Shown here: piece after piece, positions 1 to 4,829 of the stretch | Position numbering within the stretch: position 1 is the first letter of the stretch | How the letters are laid out: every line of letters starts with the position of its first letter | The notes under the pieces: model-generated | What the model was told of the DNA's origin: nothing | Databases searched by the model: none | What the model saw: the letters and a program-made list of their open reading frames with translations, nothing else | From: JAGMDK01 sp023128695 | GTDB lineage: Bacteria > Planctomycetota > Phycisphaerae > UBA1845 > Fen-1342 | Assembly: GCA_030628805.1 (NCBI GenBank) | Contig: DAOVQG010000328.1 | Coordinates: forward strand, 1 to 5,001 | Length of the DNA stretch: 5,001 bases | Direction: 5' to 3' | Made by a program: the position numbers and the translations under genes

Positions 1-37
1 AGAACGCTTTTCCCAGGCCGGTTCTCAATGTCCGCAC

Positions 38-84
38 AAAAAAAAATGAAATCTCCTTGACTCCTATAGGAGTGTGTGTACACT
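38..84 (+). promoter_or_regulatory. Sigma-70-like promoter of the RHH gene, with A-tract
   Basis: A TTGACT -35 box (57-62) is followed after 16 bp by a TACACT -10 box (79-84), which predicts a transcript start near 91 and an untranslated leader of about 40 bases. A run of nine A residues (38-46) lies just upstream of the -35 box, where an UP element would contact the alpha subunit of RNA polymerase. The boxes match the E. coli consensus at 5/6 and 4/6 positions. The promoter assignment is inferred, since planctomycete promoters are poorly defined, but its position before a gene with a strong ribosome binding site supports it. Confidence 0.55.
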
Positions 85-94
85 CTTATAAGAG
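60..94. promoter_or_regulatory. Twin palindromic operator candidate
   Basis: Two perfect palindromes overlap the promoter: CTCCTATAGGAG (61-72, extendable to 14 bp as 60-73) and CTCTTATAAGAG (83-94). They share the form CTCYTATARGAG and their centres are 22 bp apart, about two helical turns, so both would face the same side of the DNA. Between them lies a third symmetry, GAGTGT (70-75) with ACACTC (80-85). One palindrome fills the -35/-10 spacer; the other covers the end of the -10 box and the predicted start site. This is the layout expected of a repressor operator. Ribbon-helix-helix proteins commonly bind tandem short palindromes and repress their own genes, so autoregulation by the next gene is the simplest inference. 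Confidence 0.55.
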
Positions 95-132
95 CCCAAC
101 AAGGCTCCGATGAGAATCCATAAGGAGTGCCA

Positions 133-312
133 ATGCCGGAGATACAACCCGGCGAGCGTCGCAGGGTCACGCTCAAAATTCCCAGGGAGCTCTATGACAA
201 GCTGTCGGAACTCATCGAAGGCACCGGTTTCCGAAGTGTTACCGAGTTCGCCACCTACGTCCTCCGCGACGTGGCCGCGAGCAGGATTGGCCAGTACGTC
301 CCAACGATTTGA
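133..312 (+). CDS. Ribbon-helix-helix (CopG-like) DNA-binding protein, 59 aa
   Basis: Small DNA-binding protein. The first half, RRVTLKIPRELYDKLSELIE, fits a ribbon-helix-helix fold: an alternating basic/hydrophobic beta strand (VTLKIP) that would enter the major groove, a first helix (RELYDKLSELIE), a turn (GTGFRS) and a second helix beginning with the family-typical SVTEF and running through ATYVLRDVAA. Such proteins act as dimers and often repress their own promoters. I chose the ATG at 133 because AAGGAG (122-127) sits five bases before it. A GTG at 127 is in frame, but it overlaps that ribosome binding site. The residues after VAA (SRIGQYVPTI) look like a short tail, and the stop lies ten bases from debris on the other strand, so the natural C-terminus may have been altered. 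There is no toxin gene next to it, so a toxin-antitoxin role is not supported. The fold call is good; the target is inferred from the palindromes upstream. Confidence 0.8.
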   Translation: MPEIQPGERRRVTLKIPRELYDKLSELIEGTGFRSVTEFATYVLRDVAASRIGQYVPTI

Positions 313-321
313 TTCACAAGC

Positions 322-818
322 TCAGACGCCCGCCCCACCCTTCGGGCTGGCGGCGAAGCGAAACGTGATCTCCCAATCGCCACTGCCGCGCTTCGCGCCT
401 GCGGCGCCCAGGAATAGGCATTCCCCAGCAGCAAAGCCCTTGAACGCGCCGCCGTTGACCTTGCCGGTGAGACTGAACAGCGTGCCCCTGTACGCGGGAG
501 AGACGATCGCGTCCGGCAGGTAGTGCGTCTCGGAGAAGTGGTACACCGGCACGGCGATGTCCACGCCTTCGACGCTGTAATGTGGCACCGGCGTCCCGCC
601 GGTGATAACCGACTCCCAGTCACAGGCTGGAAGCCTGTGCCACAAGTGAAGTTGGGGGCCGCCTGGCTGGGGGGCGCGTACGCGCCAACCGTCTGAAGGC
701 TCTGCGTGACGTGCTGCGTGCCTCCGCCGGTGTCGAACGCGAAGACGGATTCGTTGGTCTGCGGATCCGTGCCGAGGCCCGCGATGGTCTGCGGGAATCC
801 GGCATTTCGTGAGTCCAT
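322..818 (-). pseudogene. Broken gene of unknown function, split by a hairpin repeat
   Basis: Two minus-strand frames look like pieces of one protein. The upstream piece (818 down to 645) reads DSRNAGFPQTIAGLGTDPQT at its start and ends ...AAPNFT. The downstream piece (579 down to 322) begins YSVEGVDIAVPVYHFSETHY and contains FKGFAAGECLFLGAAG and DWEITFRFAASP before a TGA at 324-322. Between them lies a 64-bp hairpin repeat. Deleting 65 bp (580-644) joins ACT to TAC and gives one frame, NFTYSVEGVD, across the join. Upstream of 818 an in-frame TGA (824-822) ends the frame, so the N-terminus is missing or lies in replaced DNA. The glycine-rich, beta-type composition would suit a structural, perhaps phage-like, protein, but I do not recognise a named family. 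Very likely non-functional. Confidence 0.55.
581..644. repeat. REP/MITE-like element of two inverted hairpins (64 bp)
   Basis: The ends are perfect inverted repeats, TGTGGCAC (581-588) and GTGCCACA (637-644). Each half forms a 19-nt hairpin with an 8-bp stem and 3-nt loop: CACCGGCGTCCCGCCGGTG (586-604) and CACAGGCTGGAAGCCTGTG (621-639). The second is an inverted copy of the first with four base differences, all in the stem and all pairing-compatible; a 16-nt linker (605-620) joins them. This paired inverted layout resembles REP doublets (BIMEs), which are mobilised by TnpA-REP (RAYT) transposases in other bacteria. No such transposase is in the window. I recall similar hairpin sequences being frequent in planctomycete genomes, but that needs a genome search. 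Confidence 0.75.
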
Positions 819-860
819 GCTTCAGCGATTCCCACTAGTTCTTGGCTGTACGCTTCCCGC

Positions 861-1170
861 CGCGCTCGCGCTCGCCATGATCGGCGGCTGGACGCCTTCA
901 TCGCCACGGAATCGGACGACGCCGACGCCCGGCGGCTGCTCAAGCGTCTGCGTCGCACCGGCGATCACATCTTTACGTTCCTGGACTATCCGCAGATCCC
1001 GTTCGAGAACAACTTCGCCGAGCGGCAGATCCGGCCGGCGGTGATTCTGCGGAAGAACAGCCAGTCGAACCGCTCGAACCGCGGAGCCGTCACCCAGGCG
1101 GTGCTGATGAGCATCTACCGCACGCTGCGGCGGCGGGGCCACGACCCGCTGCAAACGATCGCCGACGCTG
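861..1170 (+). pseudogene. IS66-family transposase, C-terminal fragment
   Basis: One frame reads RRLDAFIATESDDADARRLL, then a stretch with FTFLDYPQIPFENNFAERQI, then RPAVILRKNSQSNRSNRGAV and VLMSIYRTLRRRGHDPLQTI. The pattern FTFLD-x-P-x3-N-N-x-A-E-R-x-I-R-P-x-V-x-R-K followed by S-x-R-G-A is the signature of the C-terminal DDE region of IS66 transposases, including the catalytic glutamate in the AER motif. A full IS66 transposase is about 450-550 residues; only the last 100 or so remain. The N-terminal and first catalytic parts are absent, and the usual C-terminal end (typically ...TGQLPPLP) is replaced by unrelated sequence after the ADAV codons near 1171. There is no start codon or ribosome binding site, so this is a dead remnant. 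The left limit is approximate, since the frame stays open to about 813. Confidence 0.85.
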
Positions 1171-1251
1171 TTAAGAGATGCGGAAGGCAACACCGGAGGC
1201 AGCGTCAAGGGCGAGCTGCTGACGGACCCTGCGCAGTCGGAGACCCTGTGT

Positions 1252-1625
1252 ATGCGTGGACACTCCTTGCACGGGAACCGGGAGGTCCCACCAGCGCCCG
1301 CCGAGGTTGGCCTGGCGGGCCGGCTGGAGAAGGCTACAAGCCGCACGTCCGGCATGCACGCTCGTGGGAAGTCGGACAGGCCCAATGGCTGGCGTCGGTG
1401 GTGAGGGGCTACCTCAACTGCCACGCTGTCCCAGGCAACATGGCCAGCGTGAAGGCGTTCCGCACGCAGTCGACAGGCCACTGGCTCTTTGCGTTGCGGC
1501 GCCGGAGCCACAAGCATCGATTTCCGTGGAAGCGATTCGGCCCACTCGTCGACAAATGGATTCCCAGTGCCCGGATACCGCACCCGTATCCCAACGAGCG
1601 ATTCTACGCCAAGCACCCGAAGTAG
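1252..1625 (+). pseudogene. Group II intron reverse transcriptase/maturase with large internal deletion
   Basis: The 5' piece, from the ATG at 1252, reads MRGHSLHGNREVPPAPAEVG and then SGMHARGKSDRP, which resembles the leader peptide frame found before intron-encoded RTs. The 3' piece reads QWLASVVRGYLNCHAVPGN, then FALRRRSHKHRFPWKRFGPL and ARIPHPYPNERFYAKHPK, ending at TAG 1623-1625. This matches the conserved C-terminal end of group II maturases (W-L-x-x-V-V-R-G-Y-x-N-Y-H-A-V-P-x-N ... R-R-R-S ... P-x-P-R-I-x-H-P-Y-P). The reverse transcriptase fingers and palm, including the YADD motif, are entirely missing: over 300 of about 430 residues. The pieces are in different frames (offset by one base), with the join between about 1371 and 1386 in GTCGGACAGGCCCAATGG, so the deletion was not in frame. 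The protein cannot be functional. Confidence 0.85.
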
Positions 1626-1698
1626 GAGCCGTATGCGGTAATTCCGCCCGTACGGATCTGTGCGGGGGCCCCGGGGCAACCCGGGATCCTACCGCGAC
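1626..1698 (+). ncRNA. Group II intron domains V and VI
   Basis: Domain V (1626-1658) starts GAGCCGTATGCGG and closes CCGCCCGTACGGATC. The lower helix pairs 1626-1634 with 1650-1658, a two-base bulge (CC, 1648-1649) sits on the 3' side, and the tip helix GCGG/CCGC is capped by TAATT. Two things differ from the usual form: the AGC catalytic triad faces GAT, giving a G-A mismatch where a G-U wobble is normal, and the GNRA cap is lost. Domain VI (1659-1698) has GCGG (1662-1665) pairing with CCGC (1692-1695) and CCCGGG (1670-1675) pairing with CCCGGG (1680-1685) around a GCAA tetraloop. An A at 1691, eight bases from the 3' end, is the branch-point candidate. The 3' part is thus recognisable but slightly degenerate. 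Confidence 0.75.
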
Positions 1699-1743
1699 CC
1701 CAGGATGTAAATCGCACCATACGTCACCACCTTTAATTTTTTC

Positions 1744-1770
1744 GTTCTCTGCATTCTCTGTGTGCTCCGC
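1744..1770. repeat. Short degenerate 9-nt periodic repeat
   Basis: Three consecutive 9-nt units, GTTCTCTGC, ATTCTCTGT and GTGCTCCGC, follow one another, preceded by an AT-rich tract (1731-1743) and followed by GGTGAATTTTCC. I recall similar TTCTCTGC-type tandem motifs as dispersed intergenic repeats in planctomycete and other environmental genomes. The periodicity is visible here; the dispersed nature is memory and unverified. It lies between the intron end and the leader of the ACT gene. Confidence 0.35.
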
Positions 1771-1789
1771 GGTGAATTTTCCGGGTAAT

Positions 1790-1869
1790 GAGTCCCTCGT
1801 CCGGAGCGCGAACGGGACAAACAGCAATCTATTCCTCTGATTGCCGGGAAAGCGGGGACTCGCTAAAGT
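1790..1869 (+). promoter_or_regulatory. Leader with nested inverted repeats and a weak promoter candidate
   Basis: The 226 bases between the intron end and the ACT gene contain no convincing ORF. Within them GAGTCCC (1790-1796) is complementary to GGGACTC (1855-1861), and inside that a hairpin GCAATC (1824-1829)/GATTGC (1839-1844) has a 9-nt loop. A possible promoter is TTGCCG (1841-1846), 17 bp, TAAAGT (1864-1869), matching consensus at 4/6 positions in each box. If that promoter is used, the inverted repeat lies mostly upstream of the transcript and would be a DNA site; if transcription starts farther upstream, it could fold in the mRNA. I cannot assign a known riboswitch class. Confidence 0.3.
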
Positions 1870-1924
1870 CTCACCAGGTAAACAGAGCAATTGCCCGCGG
1901 CTCGAGCAGACGGGAGAGCACATA

Positions 1925-2350
1925 ATGGCGTACAAGATTACAAAAGAACACGTCTGGGTCAGTGTGATCGATGATCGGCCCGGCGCATTGGCGAAGCAAC
2001 TGCGGCTCCTCAGCGAAGGGGGGGTTAACCTCGAACTGATCATTACCCGCCGGGAGCGGCACGGCCGGGCTCTGATGTTCGTCTCGCCGCTGCGCAGCGC
2101 GGAAGAGATCGCGACGGCCGAAAAGACCGGCTTGGCCATCGCGGACAGTCTCCGCAACTTGCGGATCGAGGGTCCCAACGCGCTCGGACTCGGGGCCCGC
2201 ATCACGACCGCTCTGGGAGAGGCCGGCATCAGCCTGCGCGGCTACTCGGCGGCCTCGTTGGGAGACCTCCAGGTGACCAATGTCGCCTTTGATTCGGACG
2301 TGGACATTGACAGCGCGAAAGCGATCCTGGAAGACATGCTCTCGTCATAA
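1925..2350 (+). CDS. Tandem ACT-domain protein (probable amino-acid-binding regulator), 141 aa
   Basis: Stand-alone cytoplasmic protein made of two ACT modules and nothing else. The first spans residues about 9-56: strand HVWVSVID, the typical DRPGALAKQL turn-helix at 17-26, then GGVNLELIITR and ALMFVSP. The second spans about 79-138: LRIEG, the loop PNALGLGARI (84-93), helix TTALGEAGI, strand SLRGYSAA and a final helix DSAKAILEDM. ACT domains bind amino acids at domain interfaces and regulate enzymes or transcription; without a catalytic or DNA-binding domain this protein probably acts by partner binding. The ATG at 1925 is chosen over in-frame starts from 1841 because GGGAG (1912-1916) is eight bases before it and the fold begins right after. 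No amino-acid biosynthesis gene is adjacent, so the ligand is unknown. It ends 93 bases before the next gene, and no clear terminator lies between. Confidence 0.85.
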   Translation: MAYKITKEHVWVSVIDDRPGALAKQLRLLSEGGVNLELIITRRERHGRALMFVSPLRSAEEIATAEKTGLAIADSLRNLRIEGPNALGLGARITTALGEAGISLRGYSAASLGDLQVTNVAFDSDVDIDSAKAILEDMLSS

Positions 2351-2443
2351 CCGAGCGGCGGTGGAGGCCGCGGTCTGGTTCCGCCTGCCGAGCCGGTCTG
2401 AAGCGTTGGATTCGCCCGCTCAACTCATCACGGAGGTCTGATC

Positions 2444-3193
2444 ATGACGAACGGACAAGTCGAAGGGTTTTCTACGTCCGGTACGGGGCCCGGACGCTAC
2501 ATTTCGCCTCCCGCGCCGCCGACCGAAGTCGGCTACGCGGAAACGCCTCCCAAGCAGTCGAGTTGGCCGACCATCATCGGGGTCATCGCCATCGTTCTCG
2601 GGGCGGGTGGCGCACTCATAGGCTGCTTTGGGGCGCTATCTCCCTTCTTTCTGGACGCGATGATGTCAGCCATGCCGCCGCAGGCGGGGCAGCAAGCGAT
2701 CCAGGACGTCGCGAAGGACTGGATGGCATGGACAATACCCATCGCTCTGGTGAGCGTGGTGCTTGCCCTGCTGCTCTTGATCGGTGGCATTGGACTGCTG
2801 AAACGCCGACCCTGGGCTTCCAAGACGTGTGTAGCCTGGGCCATCATCAGAATATTGCTTGTGGCGGTTAACTCCGGGGTGGGGTACGTGATCCAGCAAA
2901 AAACCTGGGATATCATGAGCCAACAGGACCCCAATCTGTCCGCCCTGCCGGCTGGCTTCACGGGCGGTATTCTAGCCGCCACCGTGGTGTTCAACCTGCT
3001 CTGGGGTTGGGCTTTGCCCGTCTTCATGCTGATTTGGTTCTCACGCCGAAAGATTAAAGATGAAGTGGTCGGCTGGGGGGCGCCGGTCGCCGCCGGCGAT
3101 GCCAGCGTCCGCTGTACCAACCCGCAATGTCAGGCGCTCAATCGGGCGGGCGCTGATTACTGCGCTTACTGCGGCACGACCCTGCCGCGCTAA
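2444..3193 (+). CDS. Four-helix membrane protein with C-terminal zinc ribbon, 249 aa
   Basis: No named family recognised. An N-terminal region of about 40 residues rich in Pro, Gly and Ser (low complexity, no signal peptide) is followed by four likely transmembrane helices at about 43-65, 95-118, 126-150 and 174-199. The loop between helices 1 and 2 (66-94) is about 30 residues, that between 3 and 4 about 23. The C-terminus carries a zinc ribbon with C224, C229, C240 and C243 (CTNPQC ... YCAYCG). Positive residues flank the membrane part on the ribbon side (SRRKIK, 200-205), which suggests that the ribbon is cytoplasmic. The ATG at 2444 follows GGAGGT (2432-2437) with a six-base gap, a strong ribosome binding site. 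The TAA stop is also the first three bases of an inverted-repeat element. The next gene encodes another zinc-ribbon membrane protein, so the two may share a membrane-associated role; this is context inference only. Confidence 0.8.
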   Translation: MTNGQVEGFSTSGTGPGRYISPPAPPTEVGYAETPPKQSSWPTIIGVIAIVLGAGGALIGCFGALSPFFLDAMMSAMPPQAGQQAIQDVAKDWMAWTIPIALVSVVLALLLLIGGIGLLKRRPWASKTCVAWAIIRILLVAVNSGVGYVIQQKTWDIMSQQDPNLSALPAGFTGGILAATVVFNLLWGWALPVFMLIWFSRRKIKDEVVGWGAPVAAGDASVRCTNPQCQALNRAGADYCAYCGTTLPR

Positions 3194-3313
3194 CAGCCCG
3201 TTGAAAAACTCAATGTAGCGTCCGCCCCCCGTGGCGGACGTGGTTTTTCGAGCCGCTATCAGCGTTCTACGTCGGCCACGGGGGGCCGACGCTACTTTTT
3301 CAACGGACTGCTA
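3191..3313. repeat. Nested inverted-repeat (MITE/REP-like) element, 123 bp
   Basis: The left end, TAACAGCCCGTTGAAAAA (3191-3208), matches the reverse complement of the right end (3313-3296) at 16 of 18 bases. Inside, GTAGCG (3215-3220 and, inverted, 3290-3295) is shared, with a 6-base insertion CTCAAT (3209-3214) only on the left. Each arm then holds its own hairpin: CGTCCGCC (3219-3226)/GGCGGACG (3233-3240), and CGTCGGCC (3270-3277)/GGCCGACG (3284-3291). A 29-bp spacer lies between arms. The right hairpin followed by CTACTTTTT resembles an intrinsic terminator on the plus strand. It carries no ORF, so it would be non-autonomous. The TAA of the upstream gene lies at its left edge, and the next start codon is nine bases past its right edge. 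Confidence 0.8.
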
Positions 3314-3321
3314 ACCACTCG

Positions 3322-4779
3322 ATGCGCTGCAAGACCTGTGATTACCGGCTCTGGAACCTGCAATCCCGACGCTGTCCGGAGTGCGGCACGCCCTTCCGGC
3401 CCAGCGAGTACGAATTTGTCCCCAACAGCATCCAGTACTGCTGCCCGCACTGCAATGAAGCCTACTACGGGACCGGCGAGAAAGGGCACCTGGTACCGGC
3501 GGCCTTCGATTGCGTTTCGTGTGGCAACCACGTCCACATGGATGATATGGTGCTCCTGCCGACCGAGGGCCTGGAGGAGGAGCAAACCAAGGTCTATAAG
3601 GCCCCTTGGCTGGAACGCCGGGAGCGCGGCACGATAAAGGCTTGGCTGGCGACGGTTGGCATGGCCATGGTCTCTCCGATGCGGCTGATGCGCGGCCTGC
3701 CGCGGCACCGTTCCACCGCTCCGGCCTGGGGCTTCGCGATCCTGACCACGATCCTGACCACGCTGGTCTCGGTCACTCCCTTCGGGTTGGTGCCGATGTA
3801 CTTTGCCGCCACTGGCGTCGGCGGTGGTACGCTACAAGTACTGGCCGTGTTTGGCCTCGCTGCCGTGATTGTGGCCGCGAGCGTGTTATGTGCAACCGTG
3901 TTGTGGGGGCTGGCGGCGCACGGGCTCTTACGGCTCACCGGAAGCACGGCCGGCGGGCTCGGACGGACGTATCAGGCGTTGTGCTTCAGCAACGGGGCGA
4001 ACGTGGTCAGCGCGGTTCCCTGTCTCGGGTTTTATTTCGGCTGGATCTGGTGGGTGGTCAGCGCGGTGCTGATGCTGAAAGAACGCCAGGACGTGTCAGG
4101 GGGCCGGGCCGCACTGGCCGTCGCGCCGTTCCCCTTGTTTTCGATTGGGGGCCTAATGGGACTGTACGTATGGTACCTAATGGCCTTTCTCGCGGCCATG
4201 CCCACCACCATGCCCCTGGCCCAGTTGGGCAACATGGAGACCCAGTTTGTCCTGGACGCTGTCAGGGAATACGCCGACGAGCATAACGGGCGGGGACCGG
4301 GACACGCCGCCGAATTGGTGGCCGAGTCCTACTTGTCGTCCTCGATGCTCGTCAGCAGCGGCTCCGCGACCCGCGAATCGCAGGTGCCGGTCGCGGAGAC
4401 CACGCTGACACAGTTTGGGCTGGAAGCGGAAAGCCGGGCACGCCGCACCGCGCAAGCCGCGCTGGAGGCTCTGCCCGAGGGGACCGTTGCCCACCGGCTG
4501 GGGGACTTCGTGTTTACATATCATGGTGTGGACCTCGAGTCATCCGACCCGGGACTGTGGCTCATGATCCTGTCGCCGGACCCGGATGCGAACCCCCCTC
4601 CGCGGCCGACGGCAACCGTCTTTGTTGGGCTCGCGGACGGGACGGTACTACAATTCCCCGTAAGTCAACTTCCGGCGGAGTTGGCCGAGCAAAACGCCCT
4701 TCGCTCTCAAGACGGCCTGCCCGCGCTCCCCGACCCCACCAGCGTTACCCATGCCGAGCCCGCCGTGAGTGAGCCTTGA
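3322..4779 (+). CDS. Yip1-like multipass membrane protein with N-terminal zinc ribbons, 485 aa
   Basis: Residues 1-25 form a zinc ribbon (C3, C6, C18, C21: MRCKTCDYRL ... RRCPECG). A second set of cysteines follows: C41/C44 (CPHC) and C64/C67 (CVSCG). After a charged linker come four or five membrane segments at about 134-161, 173-203, 226-252 and 268-294. The stretch LGRTYQALCFSNGANVVSAV followed by PCLGFYFGWIWWVVSAVLMLKERQ (233-256) has the pattern of Yip1-family domains. The rest (about 295-485) is soluble: a helix starting NMETQFVLDAVREYADEHNG, then a beta-rich part with LGDFVFTYHGV, GLWLMILSPDPD and FVGLADGTVLQFP. I cannot name this region; it resembles content/regulatory domains near pseudopilins only loosely. 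The ATG at 3322 puts the ribbon right at the N-terminus as usual, but no purine-rich ribosome binding site precedes it, since a repeat ends nine bases upstream. Function unknown; a membrane-bound assembly or trafficking role is speculative. Confidence 0.8.
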   Translation: MRCKTCDYRLWNLQSRRCPECGTPFRPSEYEFVPNSIQYCCPHCNEAYYGTGEKGHLVPAAFDCVSCGNHVHMDDMVLLPTEGLEEEQTKVYKAPWLERRERGTIKAWLATVGMAMVSPMRLMRGLPRHRSTAPAWGFAILTTILTTLVSVTPFGLVPMYFAATGVGGGTLQVLAVFGLAAVIVAASVLCATVLWGLAAHGLLRLTGSTAGGLGRTYQALCFSNGANVVSAVPCLGFYFGWIWWVVSAVLMLKERQDVSGGRAALAVAPFPLFSIGGLMGLYVWYLMAFLAAMPTTMPLAQLGNMETQFVLDAVREYADEHNGRGPGHAAELVAESYLSSSMLVSSGSATRESQVPVAETTLTQFGLEAESRARRTAQAALEALPEGTVAHRLGDFVFTYHGVDLESSDPGLWLMILSPDPDANPPPRPTATVFVGLADGTVLQFPVSQLPAELAEQNALRSQDGLPALPDPTSVTHAEPAVSEP

Positions 4780-4829
4780 GGCTGACAACCGCAATGGATC
4801 ACACCGACAATTCATCCAAAAATCCAACC

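Larger units (their letters stand above)
1171..1698 (+). mobile_element. Group II intron remnant (5' end and most of the RT gene deleted)
   Basis: The stretch holds, in order, intron-type sequence before the ORF (1171-1251, GTTAAGAGATGCGGAAGGCA and onward), the start of an intron-encoded protein leader (from 1252), the C-terminus of the maturase (to 1625), domain V (1626-1658) and domain VI ending near 1698. A complete bacterial group II intron is about 2-2.5 kb; this one is about 0.53 kb. No GUGYG 5' splice motif is visible at the left border, which abuts the IS66 fragment directly, so domain I and probably most of the 5' ribozyme are lost. Insertion next to or into another mobile element is usual for these introns. 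The 3' boundary is set by the domain VI fold and the terminal AC; the 5' boundary is approximate. Confidence 0.75.

Noticed and set aside
127..129. GTG as start of the RHH gene
   Set aside because: It overlaps the AAGGAG ribosome binding site (122-127); the ATG at 133 has proper spacing.
133..312. Antitoxin of a toxin-antitoxin pair
   Set aside because: No toxin-like ORF lies directly upstream or downstream; the neighbouring sequence is a broken unrelated gene.
581..644. CRISPR-like repeat or single repeat unit
   Set aside because: There is one element only, built of inverted rather than direct repeats, with no regularly spaced copies.
822..1679. Long minus-strand open frame of about 285 codons
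   Set aside because: It is the shadow of the IS66 fragment and the intron maturase on the other strand and shows no family motif.
1841..1924. Upstream extension of the ACT protein to an earlier start
   Set aside because: The added 28 residues have no ACT-like character, and a good ribosome binding site precedes the ATG at 1925.
1414..2229. Long minus-strand open frame of about 271 codons
   Set aside because: It is antisense to the maturase tail and the ACT gene, with low-complexity Arg/Ser/Pro content typical of GC-rich shadows.
2351..2443. Intrinsic terminator after the ACT gene
   Set aside because: Only weak GC-rich complementarity is visible and there is no T-run.
3606..4286. Plus-strand frame of about 226 codons inside the Yip1-like gene
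   Set aside because: It is an out-of-frame shadow rich in Arg, Gly and His; the overlapping 485-residue frame has clear domains and membrane helices.
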